A stretch of DNA of 64,000 bases from the NCBI GenBank assembly GCA_026120035.1, contig JALRME010000034.1, positions 186,001-250,000 on the forward strand. The letters run 5' to 3'. Below the pieces are notes generated by a model. The model was given only the letters and a program-made list of their open reading frames with translations. It was not told the DNA's origin and ran no database searches. The translations under genes were made by a program, and so were the position numbers. The DNA comes from Coleophoma eucalyptorum. Its lineage: Eukaryota > Ascomycota > Leotiomycetes > Helotiales > Dermateaceae. Below, piece after piece: positions 46,255-58,005 of the stretch. Within the stretch, counting starts at the first letter, position 1; each line of letters opens with the position of its first letter.

Positions 46255-47745
46255 CTATCCATATCTAGCATTTTCAACCTTGTCATCAAACCATGCAGGC
46301 AATACGCCATGGTTGAGCACAGTACTTTTGACCTTCGTGTAGCTCTCAAAGGCCTCTCTTCCATTCTCCTTGCCAATCCCACTCTGTCGGAACCCACCCC
46401 ACGGAGATGATGGATCATTCAGATGATGGCCATTGACCCAAACTACTCCGGCATCAACTTTCTCTGCAACCCGGTGCGCCTGTGTGAAGTCTCGCGTCCA
46501 GATGGAAGCGCCGAGCGCAAAGTCAGTTCCATTTGCAACTGCAATCATGTCCTCTTCCGAGCTGCATTTGAGGATGGCGATCACGGGGCCGAAGACCTCG
46601 TTGCAGGAGAGATCCGATTTGGAATGGGTTTCGATAAGAGTGGGCTCGAAAAAGAAGCCTTTCCGCACGGATGGCTTGCCACCACACAGAATCTTCCCGC
46701 CGTCCTCAACAGCTCGCGCGACAAAAGCAGAACACCTCTCTACCGAGGCCTTGTTGATGACAGCACCGATCTGTGTCTCGATATCGGTTGGGTCGCCAAC
46801 TCGCAATGCTTTGGTTCTCTGGACGAGCAGCTTCACAAAGTCGTCGTAGACATCGGCGTGAACGAGCAACCGGCTTCCAGTCACGCAGGTCTGTCCACTG
46901 GCGATGAAGCTTGCAAATAATGCCGCCTTGACGGCCTGCTCAATATCGCTGCCCATGCTCGGGAAAATACACACCGGGGCCTTTCCACCTAGTTCGGCCG
47001 TCATGGGGATCATGTTGTATGCGGCCACCGGAGCGATAGCGCGATAGGTTGCAAGACCGCCGGTCAGGTCGATGCGGGCCAGGTGTGAGTTCTCGCAAAG
47101 GAACTTGCCAGTATCCCTTCCATAGCCACTGATGATCTGGAGGGCGCCATCGGGCAGACCAGCGGACTGAAACAATTCACCCAGCTTCAACACGGACAAG
47201 GGAGCGAGTTCGGAAGGCTTCACGATAACGGTATTGCCAGCAGCCAGCGCGGCCCCGATCTTCTTGATAGCGATGAGTAGCGGGTGGTTCCATGGGGTGA
47301 TCTGGGCAACGACGCCAATGGGCAGACGGGTCAGGGTGTTGATAACGGGACCTTTGAAGGGCGTGACGGTGCCTTCGTGGACGCGAGCCAACCCTGCAAA
47401 GTACTCCAGCCATTCCGGAACGCGTGCCAGCTGCGTCTTCATTTCCCGTACCGGCCGGCCGGTCTGTCGCACCTCGAGATCCACGAACTCGGCCAGTCGA
47501 GATCGGAGCAACGAAGCGGCCTTGACCAGGACGGCGAACCGATCGGATGCTTCGGCTCGCGACCACGAACCACTGGCAAACTGCTGCTGCGACTTGGTGA
47601 CGATCTCAGCCACGACATTGTGGGGAGTGGCATCGATGGTGGCCAAAGGTAACTCGGTGGCCGGATTGATCACAGCAATACTCTCGGGCGATGGGGGAGC
47701 ATAGGCTCCATTAACCCAATTGGCAACATGTGGAAGATCAGTCAT
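46255..47745 (-). CDS. NAD(P)-dependent aldehyde dehydrogenase
   Basis: Standard ALDH-superfamily enzyme, 496 residues, intronless. It oxidises an aldehyde to an acid. Marks are TPWNHPLLIAIKKIGAALAAGNTVIVKPSE for cofactor binding, the general base E251 in MTAELGGKAP, the nucleophile C287 in SGQTCVTGSR, EVFGPVIAI, and SPWGGFRQSGIGKENGREA near the C-terminus. It is unlike the ALDH6-type copy at 29393-31744, having Glu at the base position and no CoA-dependent signature. No organelle signal is apparent. In the pyrimidine block it could act on an aldehyde intermediate, but substrate specificity is not readable. GC content is visibly higher than in its surroundings. Confidence 0.9.
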   Translation of the reverse strand: MTDLPHVANWVNGAYAPPSPESIAVINPATELPLATIDATPHNVVAEIVTKSQQQFASGSWSRAEASDRFAVLVKAASLLRSRLAEFVDLEVRQTGRPVREMKTQLARVPEWLEYFAGLARVHEGTVTPFKGPVINTLTRLPIGVVAQITPWNHPLLIAIKKIGAALAAGNTVIVKPSELAPLSVLKLGELFQSAGLPDGALQIISGYGRDTGKFLCENSHLARIDLTGGLATYRAIAPVAAYNMIPMTAELGGKAPVCIFPSMGSDIEQAVKAALFASFIASGQTCVTGSRLLVHADVYDDFVKLLVQRTKALRVGDPTDIETQIGAVINKASVERCSAFVARAVEDGGKILCGGKPSVRKGFFFEPTLIETHSKSDLSCNEVFGPVIAILKCSSEEDMIAVANGTDFALGASIWTRDFTQAHRVAEKVDAGVVWVNGHHLNDPSSPWGGFRQSGIGKENGREAFESYTKVKSTVLNHGVLPAWFDDKVENARYG

Positions 47746-48351
47746 GGCGGCGGCAGCGTGACGTGGAATTATTGATCCGGGACTGAGAGTCAGGGTTATA
47801 TGTTAGAAAAAGTGTATAGTTGGTCAAACCCCACTTCTCCTTAAGTACCAAGCACCTCATCCTTTACCCGTCAGCGTCAGTGTCATGCTGTACGACATTC
47901 CTGGAATGTTAGGATCCTGTCGATTGGTCTCCACAATTCTGTCGCATGTAACCTTCCTTATCTTCTGTCTTAGAATTTGAGTTACGATATTCTATCACTA
48001 CTCACTGCTATCCAAATTAAATAACATCTGTTAGAAGCCATCCTTTCGAGCTATGGTCTATGGTGGGGGTGGGATTCTGTAATCACATGACATGGACTGA
48101 TTGCCTATTACCTGAGAGTATGCATTTAATAATGACTTTAGAAGTATCTAGTCAAAAAATCTAATACAGCGGATAGCTAGAGTATTCGCTATCTCTCAAA
48201 TATTGTATCCCCTGGGTATATGGAATTAAACAACAGGACTCATTTCATGGTTGCTTGCACGTTAGGCCAAATAAATGGACTAACTACACAACAACGTCTT
48301 TATTCCGGCGAATAAAATTCCACGATAAATCAGCCCTTAGTGATTATGCGA
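47746..48351. other. Intergenic region, no gene seen
   Basis: 606 bp upstream of the aldehyde dehydrogenase and downstream of the deoxyribosyltransferase-like gene. Promoter function is inferred from position only. Confidence 0.5.
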
Positions 48352-49104
48352 TCATAGAAGTCCCTTTGACAGCTTTTTCTGCATGAAACTGAGAATACGA
48401 TCTCGGTTTACCTCTGCGCTCTCGACCTCGAGTCCAGGCATCAATGCCAACCAGTCATAAACGGCAGGTCGGAGGTTCGCCGGCAATCTTGGCTCCATAC
48501 TCAAGACCTTCTCAAATTGAGCAATGACGGCTTCTGCCGCTACGTTTCTGGAATTCGTTCCAAAAGTTGGATTTTCTTGTTTCCTTTCGGCCAATTCAGC
48601 AAGATCCTCCTTGTACAGCCATAGCCCGTTCATGACCACCTTCTCGGTCCTAGGCCAAAAGTCACACATCAAGTTCCAGGGACTCCCCCATTGATCGCCG
48701 GCATTGCGATAGTCGGTTCGAAGAACCACGGCGGGGATGTCCGCCATTTTGGCAATCATAAACTCCACGACCGTCCCGGAGTCCGGGTCTTGCCCATCGA
48801 AGACAAATAGCGCAAGGTCGGAATTCAGCAGGGCATAGATGTCATTATCGCGGATCTTTTGGGCGGATGCATCTCTTTGCTCGTGATCTTGAGGTAAATT
48901 GCCCTTGAATTTACCTCCGGATAACCGTGAAATGGCTTCCGAGAGGTGGACGTTATAATGTAGCTCAGCGGAGCTAAACAGTGGCCCAGCGTGATAATAA
49001 GTGTATGTCTTAGCAGTTTCGGGCTCTGATTGTGTCACGATGTCGCCCGGCGTTTCTGCGTTTGAAGACGACATTTGGTTTGGTGGCCGGCTTGTTTGTG
49101 CCAC
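48352..49104 (-). CDS. Nucleoside 2-deoxyribosyltransferase-like protein
   Basis: Member of the nucleoside 2-deoxyribosyltransferase family, 250 residues, single exon. Such enzymes cleave the N-glycosidic bond of deoxynucleosides through a glutamyl intermediate, swapping or releasing the base. The fold's start is YTYYHAGPLFSSAELHYN (the YxAGPLF motif). The active-site Asp cluster is NDIYALLNSDLALFVFDG, and the probable nucleophile Glu lies in DSGTVVEFMIAKM. An N-terminal tail of about 35 residues is low-complexity; the ATG at 49074 (MSSSNAETPG) is an alternative start. Placed beside thymine and uracil catabolic genes, it could release thymine from thymidine. That role is inferred. Confidence 0.83.
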   Translation of the reverse strand: MAQTSRPPNQMSSSNAETPGDIVTQSEPETAKTYTYYHAGPLFSSAELHYNVHLSEAISRLSGGKFKGNLPQDHEQRDASAQKIRDNDIYALLNSDLALFVFDGQDPDSGTVVEFMIAKMADIPAVVLRTDYRNAGDQWGSPWNLMCDFWPRTEKVVMNGLWLYKEDLAELAERKQENPTFGTNSRNVAAEAVIAQFEKVLSMEPRLPANLRPAVYDWLALMPGLEVESAEVNRDRILSFMQKKLSKGLL

Positions 49105-50668
49105 TGGTACTCAATAATAACCGTTCTCGTAAAGGAAGGTGAGTAAGACGAAGACACAATAACTCCTATACTATGTTCTCGTACGAACAATAAAGTACGG
49201 TGGAAGATGAAAGATGATTGGTCAACCAATTGAATATCGCGATTTATTAAATCTGGGCGAAATGCAAAGCAACTAATCCGAATGGCAAGCATAAACTACA
49301 GCAATAGCTATTATATTTCTATACCTAAGGATCATGCTGTCCAAGAGACCGCCAAGAACCTACGAACTTACGAGTTAGCAGAGTCGCTCCACATACCGGA
49401 GACCTCCGCCAGCACCGTCGCTTGTCGCTATGAATTGTGTGCCTAATAATTCAGGTATCAGTCTTGGGATCTGAGAATTTGATGCCTAATACTTTAGGAG
49501 TGAAAGTGAGCCGTAGCAAGGACCACTGCAGCTGGCGACCCAGGCATATACACAATTAGAACTTCCGTCCCTAACTAGCTCTTTACCCATAATATACAGC
49601 TATTAGTACGCTGGTATTAGCTGGTATTATTCATTGCATCATTTGCCTTAAAATTTATAACACCTTGGGTTAAAAAGCTGCACTTTAGCAAGCGTTGTAA
49701 GATCACATGATCTGCTTCACGTGGTTTGGCCAGTCCTAAATGCGACAGGTCTGGGATACGCTCAAGTTGTGATGCTTAACATCCGGAGTCTTATGTCTTT
49801 ACAACCAAGTTAATCTGGAACATCTTTAACCATGTTTACTGTCGCATTAAAGACCTACAACACTTGAAGGTAGAGAAAGATTGTTCGTTTATTGTATTGC
49901 TTACACTAGGTCTACCTGGGTTGTTCAAGTTTATCACTCGTCAATCCGTCGCTTCTGATCCGCTTATGCTTCTCACTAATCAGAAGCTTGGTATATTTAA
50001 GTCTAAAGCGAATTCTTCTTACGAATCATGTGGTTAATTTCCACTCACCCAATGTAATTTCTATCAGGTTAGTAACATACTTACAGCTACTGGACTTTCA
50101 CGCGAAACACCCAATCCTCGCTCTATATTATAGATTTTGCCTGGCATTTGATAAGTTATCACCCATATTCCGGACATTAGAAGGCCTCAAGCGGCCACCC
50201 TAGGAACCCCTTACGAGACTTCTGCTATACCATGAGCATCATTCTCGCTTTTTGAGCTACAGCCGTTCGAGATAGATAACAAGACTACGGGAGGTACTGC
50301 AACCAGTCAACCTGTCAACCAGTCCACCATCTCAAAGTCGTGCATGATGCAAAACATTCTGCTCCATCTTAACTGGTCCCATTTGTCATCTTGGCACTCC
50401 CGCCTCCGTAAACATATGTCACTGAGTTGCATAGCGCATGGCAGATAAACGAACCGAGCTGTGTTTGACGCGGCCCTCGGTGTGCCTCGCAATTCTTAAC
50501 CTCCGTCCTTCTCTCATTGGCCTGCTCGTACAAAGTCTATTTTACGGCAGCCATCACCGTATATATCAATACACAGGGTGCATCAGTTTCCCAGATGAAC
50601 TTTCCAGTCTCCTACTTTTATCCATCTCTGTATTACATTTTCTACTTTCATCGAGACCTATTGCAACA
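49105..50668. other. Long intergenic region, no supported gene
   Basis: About 1.56 kb upstream of the deoxyribosyltransferase-like gene and of the next plus-strand gene. It is AT-rich with scattered short open frames. In the 3' end an open frame runs into the next gene from 50438, but the ATG at 50669 is preferred there. Confidence 0.45.
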
Positions 50669-52029
50669 ATGCCTCCCAAAACCCCACCCAAACGTGTTGG
50701 AGCCGAACTCGATGTTTTTCAGCCACTGGTTGAACACGATGATATCGGTACCGACGACGAAGGAGAGGACGTACAACAACTACGGGGTTATCTTGACCGT
50801 AGCAAGAAAGCCCGAGTTAGGAAGAATGTGTTTTTGCTTGCAGGCTTGGCAATCTTTGTTGTCCTCGCAATCGTTTTCGCACATTTCTGGAAGAAACATC
50901 ATCATTGTACGGGAAACCACACTCACCCCTATCATCATTTCCTAGCACTTCTCATCCTATTCATCCTATTTATAACGATAAAATAAAGAAAGATACTAGC
51001 TGACATTAGTCATACTAGCACTACGAATTCTCCAGGTTACAGATCAAGAACCGCACTTCTTCCCCGAACATAAACCCAAGCGTATTCAGGTCAAGTACGG
51101 GCCAATGAAGGTGCCAGGGAGCGGGCACCACGGTGGAATGAAAAACTTCAAGCTGAAGGACGTGGCGCCACCGTGTCGAGGGTGCACGATTGTGTGGATG
51201 CAGGCAGGACTGGAATTCTTGCATGGTGGTGAAGCGGAGGTGAAACATGGCATGTGGTTACATCACACGGTGCTTAGGAACGAGGGGAGAGTGGCGGCGA
51301 AGAGTTGCAAAGAGGGAGGAAAGGAGAGGTTCTTTGCTAGTGGGAATGAGAAGACAGTGGTTGATTTGGGGAAGAATGGGTGAGTTTTAATTTGTTAACT
51401 TGTGATAATTTGTCTGGAAGATGAAGGTCGATATACTGAACTGGCAATGCGCTGCAAATAGGACTGAGAAAGCTGGCTACTGGTTCGGTGAAAAAGATCG
51501 CATGGCCATGGGAACCGAACTTATGAACACGAACAAAGAGCCACAGACAGCGGTGCTTACCATCACCTACGAGTACATCCCATACCAAGCAGATGACTTT
51601 TCCGCCACAACACCTATCTGGATGGATATCGGGGGCTGTCATTCATCGGTTCCGGTTCCTTCCGATAAAATCTTGTTCGAAATAGAGAGTCCAGCTTGGA
51701 CATCAACGATCAACGGCCGCATTGCCACTGTTCTTGGCCATTTGCACGATGGGGGCGAGTATCTCAGTTTGCAGAGAGATTCGGAGACAGTGTGTGATAT
51801 CAAAGCTGATTATGGTATGAAAAATGAATTCGAACATCATGATGAAGATATGGATATGAGTCATATCACCAGCATGTCGAAGTGCGATAACACTGGTCGG
51901 ATGATAGTTGGTGAGGAGTGGACGATCAAAGCACATTATGATATGGAGAAACACAAGCCTATGGTTAATGGGCATGGGGAGCTGGAGCCTATTATGGGCA
52001 TTGATGTTGTGTATGTTATAAAGGATTGA
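50669..52029 (+). CDS. Single-pass membrane protein with His-rich jelly-roll-like ectodomain
   Basis: Fungal protein of about 380 residues: exons 50669-50906, 51043-51379 and 51462-52029. A cytosolic N-terminus with acidic patch (DIGTDDEGEDVQ) and basic stop-transfer RSKKARVRK leads to one transmembrane helix (NVFLLAGLAIFVVLAIVFAHFW), so the rest is outside or luminal. The ectodomain has conserved family blocks KYGPMKVPG, PPCRGCTIVWMQAGLEF, GMWLHHTVL, ERFFASGNE, GYWFGEKD and the histidine motif VLGHLHDGGEYL. These recall copper type II monooxygenase-like jelly rolls, but no activity is known to me. The first intron (136 nt) was chosen for phase: T|GTACGG..TTACAG|AT. A frame running into the first intron ends in a hydrophobic tail that I regard as intronic. 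Confidence 0.72.
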
Positions 52030-53313
52030 TTTTGGAGTACTGGATGAGATATTAGTATAAGAACTAGGGCGATACATTGTAACAAGGTAATAGGAGTGAA
52101 GGCTAGGTTTAATATGAGTATTGGAGATATTTACTTGATAGCATAATTATGGAATAATGAAAGTTTTCTGAAACCATCTCTATAGAATATGTTGATTGAT
52201 TTACGTTCGCATTACGATTTGACAAGTTAAACAAAATTCTCGCGTCCCACAAAGCATTTAGATTTTAATTTCCATCGAGACAGCCCCTTCTTTTCGCAAG
52301 ACAACGTACAAAATATAGTAGCAACTACATAAACAAGAACACCCTCCAGGCAACAACCCAGATTAGTAAATGTAAGGGCAAACGTCGCATAGTCGACTAG
52401 ATTAGTTGCTCGCTTAGCTGTGTGCCAGCCTATCATCCACTGAATGGTTTGGGGTTAGTACTTCCAAACTAGAGACTGGAGGACCTTCGAGGAATACAAA
52501 TAGAACGACAAAGTATAGTTATATAACAACGATAAGTTCCTAGTTCGCTATACTGAAGAGTAAGTATACTTATCACGAACGTATATACACATCACTTCCT
52601 CCATGACTTGGGAGGAGCTTCTAAGTTAGTCCTTACATTGAATATGATAACATATTATGCAATTAATTAAAGGGGCATGAAATGTTGTCGAATGAAAAGA
52701 CTTTATGAGCAGGTAATAGGCACCGATCTCTAGTCACTCGAGACCCAAGAATCTGCCTAAGGGAACAGAGCCGATGTATGCCGATGCCGCGAACGGCTGG
52801 GTGTGGCGCACTTCGTGGCGAGTGTGCCTGACGTGTATTGGATATTTTTAATAGCTCAGTGAGTAAGCTGGGTAGTAAGTGAGAAATTGAACCACGCTTG
52901 AACGTAAATGGCAGGTTATTTCACAAATGTATGCCCTCAATTGCTATATACTGATTTAACTGCTAAGGTAGGAGAGATATTGAAATAGATCCATACACCC
53001 GGGGTATTAACTATTCTCATATATGCAAACGCCGAATACAACGACAACACACCGGCTATGTACAATGCAGTAAGCTCCGGTGTCACACTTTTATGTCCCA
53101 AAATATCAAAACGCCAGACCCAAATACGCCCGAACAGTTTGCAATATCTAATATGCAATGAGGTATCTCTATATTAGAATAACTGAGTTTAAAATAACTC
53201 GAAGCAAATGCAACATGACTTCGTGTATCAAATATGTCGAATTGGAACGCCAAAGTGTGGCTCTGTATACCCATACACCAAAATTCGAGGCTCTTGGTCA
53301 TTAGGTATTCAAA
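52030..53313. other. Intergenic region, no gene seen
   Basis: About 1.28 kb of AT-rich sequence between the convergent membrane protein and kinase genes. It is longer than other convergent gaps in the window, but only short open frames without domains occur. Confidence 0.5.
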
Positions 53314-56300
53314 TTATTCCTCCTTATTAGCTGCTATCATGCTGGATGAAGAGCTTGGAAGATTATCATACTTTCCGACGTGCTTGTCACGAATTTTGTC
53401 GAAGGAGTCGTTGATAGCACCAAGCAGCATCTTCCAAACGTTCCCATTCCAAGGCTCCGTGTCAACAATATCACTGGCTGAGATTAGCTGTTGCCACATA
53501 CGCACCAGAATGAGTACACTTACAGCTTTGTACTTAAGCCCGAATCCAAGCGCTCCATGCGTCTGAGGCCCACAGGGTCTTTACCGAAAGAAATGAACTG
53601 TATGCCCACTTTCCCCCTGTCATTGTTACCCGAAGTTTCTAGCTTTTCAACAAAATTCTCGATTAATTGGCTCGGGTCGCAATGTCTCTCCCAGACACCG
53701 TCTGTCAGAACATACAGGCTTAAAGGCTTGACTGGTTTCGACAGAATGGATAGACGTCTTGCCCTCGGCCGTTGTAGATTCTCGACATAATTGTTGAATA
53801 TTGGACGAAGCTTAAAATTAATGTCAGTTGTACCAAGCTTCCTTCTTAATTCAACGACTTGCAACGCTGTTGTGCTCTTCTTGCAGTTTTTCAACGGCTC
53901 TCCAGATCCTGTGAACCAAAGGTCAAACCCATTCGGGTCTACCTCCTTCACAATGTACGATAGTGTTTCGAATACCTTTTGTACGCTCTCCCAGTGTCTT
54001 CTCATGGTAAGGGAGTCATCAATCAAGAACACCTGTCCAAATCGATTAGCGAGTTCTGATGATAATATCATTGCGGTCAATAGAAAACATACATGGTCCC
54101 GCTCCTTCAGCCTGTCCAGATATTGCGAATCTTTCAATGGCCTCTTCTGTCCGTTGCCCTTTCTTTTCCTCCTCCATTCAAGAGCATCTTCAAGGGAAAT
54201 ATTTGGTAGGTCTGGGGATCCCTGTATTCCGAGAGGCTTGTTGTGTAATGCCTTTTCTGGTGATACCTGCGGGGGTGTAGGGTCATCGGCTGCATGAGTA
54301 GACGAGCCGGGACTGGCAGCATCTTGCGAATGTTGCGCCAAATTTACACTACTATCTATTGGTTTTCCGGATGTCGCATTGAAAAAAGGATCGGTATCTT
54401 CGAGCTCAATGTGTGTTATGTTTGGTAAGCCTTGTGGCCTTGAGTATGCAGACTCTCCAGAGCTATGTGATATTACCGGGCTTGTAGGAGAAAGCTGTGG
54501 ATTTTCGATCCTGTCAGGCTCGGAGGTCATGTCGGGGGGGTTCAAGATGCGTGAAAACGTGTTTTTGCTTGGTGACACAGTTGGTGAATGAAAGAATTCC
54601 ATATTTTGAGGACCTGCATGAAAATCAACCGTGGGAAAGTGACCGGGCGGTGGATTTGGCGGAGCTGGAGGTCGGGAACCAGGATCCGGAGCAGTGAAGC
54701 TTCTAGTGCTTGGCCTTCTGGCAGATCTTGAAGAGCTGAGATATTCAGATTCTGTCCTCGGATTGTGCAGTTCTTTTTTAGCCTCGAAGACCAAATTCTT
54801 TGATCTCTGGTAGAGTTGGAAGGCATTAGACCGCGCTTCTGGCATACCCAACATATCCAGATTGATCAGCCCTTCCACAACGCGACTAGTAATGTAGTCT
54901 TCGAGCCGCAGGTTTCGCATGCTTTTTTTATGGCATTCATGTACGCAAGTAAGCCTCTTCTCACCATCGTGGAAGCAGTCTCCATCACGGAAACCCTGAA
55001 TCCGGGATGTCTCTGCTTGTCGTTCTTGCCGATATGCCTGAATTCCTCGATATCCATCTTTGAGCCAACGGACAGCTTCACTGTAAATGCAACCTAGCGA
55101 CCAGATATCAGAATTCTGCCCTTCTCGAAGAATGTCATGTACATCTGTGCAATCAGGTCTGTAACTTTCTGGTGCGCCTGCATGACACGTCAGTATGATA
55201 TTTGTCGATTTTAATTGGAGCACCACTAACCATAAGTGCGGGTACCGCGGGCGTACTTGTCGCCAGAGTTCTGTCGCCCTCGTTTTCTCCCTTTAAAGTT
55301 ACTTATTCCAAGATCGGCGAGCTTGAAAATCCAGTCGCGACGATCTTCTGAGCCGTTACTTACGACCAATATGTTCTCAGGTTTTACATCTTGATGTCGA
55401 CTATTTGGAGGGGATAGTTAGAATTACTATTTCTAAGTATCGCACTGCGCAAGGTTTTAACATACCCTCGAAATACTTGAGGTCCATCTTCCCCTTCCTC
55501 ACCAACCTCGTGTATGCGTCGCAGTGCATCTAACAGCCTGAACATAGCTTCCCAGAATCGGATTATCTCCTCCCCCTCTGAAGGCGGTGATTCGTTTTTA
55601 AAGTAGTCCGCCAAGGTACCTTTATCCGCATATTCGAGAAGGACATTGTAGCTATCGCCCCTAATGAAGCTTCCATGGAACTTTATTATACTGGGATTGG
55701 GTCCCAGATGCCTGAATGCTGCGACTTCGGTGTTGTAGTATCTTTCGGCCTCTGAAGTGAAGTATGTCTTCATGACAAACGTGTTGGCAAGCTCTCCAAG
55801 TCTCTATGAAGCTTTAGCGGCTGCTCTTTCTCGCACTGGGAAACATATAGCATATGCTTACTTTTTTTTCTTCGTCAGATATCAGATCATTGTATGCGGG
55901 GTGTATTGTAATACGCCAGAGAAAGGCACTACTGCCCTCGGAATTGAGAGTTTCCTTGAAATTGATAGGTAGAACCATTTCCTTTGGAAAACGCTTTCCT
56001 ATAAATGGTTTGTGGAGTACTGGTGCACAAAACTTCCATTGTGCTTCACAGAACTGTGGCAGAAAGTCTGCTCCATGCGCTGGCCAGTTCGGCGGCGGCC
56101 TTATGGGATCAAAGGGTAGCGCGGTATCACTCAAATCGCGGTGATGACAGAATTGTGTCATCCAAGGGCCCTGCGAAATGCTTAACAGTATACAAAAGAC
56201 CGCGACGTAATCCGGCACAATGTCGTCTATCCAGAGTTTACCTGGCTCCCGGAAAAGAGCTGAAATAAGCTGCCTCAACACACGATAGTTGTGGTTCTCA

Positions 56301-56449
56301 AAATACTTCTTCATCTCATCTGCGACAATGAATGCGCGTATGACACTAGTATCAGGGTCAATGACCTCGCAAGATTGGATCGACGGTATCCAGGACAGGA
56401 AGGCTTGAATAGCCTCCTCATAGTTTGGCTGCTCCCGTGAGTCTCCCAT
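53314..56449 (-). CDS. Protein kinase-like / vWA-like domain fusion protein
   Basis: About 967 residues, exons 56449-55862, 55803-55466, 55400-55231, 55177-53534 and 53477-53314. After a 150-residue N-terminal region comes a Ser/Thr kinase fold: VMKTYF with the ATP lysine, catalytic loop HQDVKPEN (Arg of HRD replaced by Gln), ADLGIS in place of DFG, GTRTYGAPES, and SDIWSLGCI. A Pro/Ser-rich linker follows. The C-terminal third is von Willebrand A-like: VFLIDDSLTMRRHW with a D-x-S-x-T metal site, then LYVLTDGVWE and the terminal DIVDTEPWNGNVWKMLLGAIND. The last intron needs a weak GTACAA donor; the nearby GTAAGT donor would give an early stop. The family is widespread in filamentous fungi and lacks a known function. 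Confidence 0.75.
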
Positions 56450-57441
56450 CGTGGTACCGCTCAGGGCCGTTAATCGAATTCGACGAGCCTAAATGTTTAC
56501 GATACCGTGCATCCGATATAGGTGTATCCAGACGATATTTTATGTATGCTTCGAAACGGGACTTGGAGCGACGCATCGCCAGTAGGGCCGAGCAGAGATA
56601 ACATCAGTAAGACAGAGCCGCAGCAAAATGTGCTGACCTTTCCTTCGGACTGGACTTGCCCTGTCCAGCCCTGCCCTCCTCCTTATCATATACCATCCTT
56701 ATCACACCACACTTTACGGTCTAGAGGGCGAATGAAGCAGGTGTGAGGGGTAATGGCGCAGCGCATACAGTTACTGGGGTGGAATGATGCGCTCATCCTC
56801 GTATTGGCTCAGTCCTGGGGTATTGAGCAGTGCGCAATACCCGATTCCCACGATCCAGCCCTTTTGAATGAGTTGCATGCTGGGGGGTGGTGAGCCGACA
56901 GCTGATGGAGGCTTAATTAAGCTTTGCATTCCGTCACATATCTATCACCTGGGCAGTGAATATGGAATCGCCTTGGAGACTCGCTGTGCGCTGGTCGAGG
57001 GCAAAGCACATGGAGCAGTGCGATCATGATTCGGGTGCAGTATGCTGGCCCCCAAAACTCATCCGGGATTGGAGCTGAAGATAATTCTGCCCAAAAACTG
57101 CACTCAAGATGGGGCTCTGTCAGACGGGAGGGGGTGTAGGTCCATTGGCTCCGCTCTTCTGCCCCAGTAATGCACTCCGAATTCCCATGCGCGCAAAAGC
57201 AAGGCGCTTCGACGGCCTAGTGCCTCAATTGCCTCGATTGCCTTGTCTGCCTCGATTATTCGATATAAAACCTTTAGCAAAGAATAATAGGATAGGCTTT
57301 CTCTCACGACCTTCACGGTTACCAACTCCGCCAGATAGTTGCTACTTCATCGCCCCTGCATAGCGTGACGGCGCCCCAAGAAAACTGTATAGATCTTGGA
57401 TTCCCGCAGCATTTTGCACCGCCCCAGACCCTGCCACCGAA
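56450..57441. other. Intergenic region, no supported gene
   Basis: About 1 kb upstream of the kinase-vWA gene. An open minus-strand frame at 57104-57325 has no domain and biased composition. Promoters for both flanking genes are probably here. Confidence 0.45.
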
Positions 57442-57839
57442 ATGGATTGGTCAAGGGCCGCATGGGACACAATTCCTGCTTATCACCTCACTGAAGAGAG
57501 CGTGAATGAATTTCTACGGACTATCTTTGGGTATTATGACTTTTACACCTCAGTAAGTCGCCAAGCCCTGCAGCGCAATACTTACTAACTCTTTGGTAGT
57601 TACAGACGGACCATTACAATTTTTGGATCCCAAGAGCCTTGAGCAAAGTAAGATTTCAATGATAGACTTAAATGACATTTAAGGCTCCGAAGCACATTCA
57701 GCTAACCACAGGGGTAGGAGGAACGCAAGAGGCTACTTGAAAAGCGGGTGGAGTCTTCATTGGTGAGCTGATCATGCTTGAAGCACTCGACTACAGGGTT
57801 TTACAGCTCTGTGGCTTGTACCCCTATGAATCTGCCTAG
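57442..57839 (+). CDS. Putative small protein (about 78 aa, four exons)
   Basis: Possible small gene with exons 57442-57552, 57600-57647, 57718-57762 and 57807-57839, ending in TAG. Introns are 47, 70 and 44 nt and keep phase. The product begins MDWSRAAWDTIPAYHLTEES and continues VNEFLRTIFGYYDFYTSLQTDHYNFW. This resembles short aromatic-rich proteins seen in fungal genomes, which have no known role. It is soluble with no signal. The sequence after the stop (SAFGEKW then a good GTGAGT) suggests it might once have been longer, so a truncated gene is possible. It sits just before the second CorA-like gene. Confidence 0.4.
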
Positions 57840-58005
57840 TCGGCCTTTGGTGAAAAGTGGGTGAGTTCGGCTTAGTCTCTAAGACAAGGCGCTGAACTTG
57901 ATTCATGTATGATAAACAGGTGCTTCAATCCATTCTATATCTTTACTTTCAACCATAAAATAAAATCCAATCTCAGATTGTTTAGCCGTAACATTATCTA
58001 AAGCC

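Noticed and set aside
50907..51042. Hydrophobic C-terminal tail (second membrane helix) read through from the first exon of the 50.7-kb gene
   Set aside because: Splicing at GTACGG with the in-phase TTACAG acceptor joins to the conserved ectodomain. The tail is then intronic.
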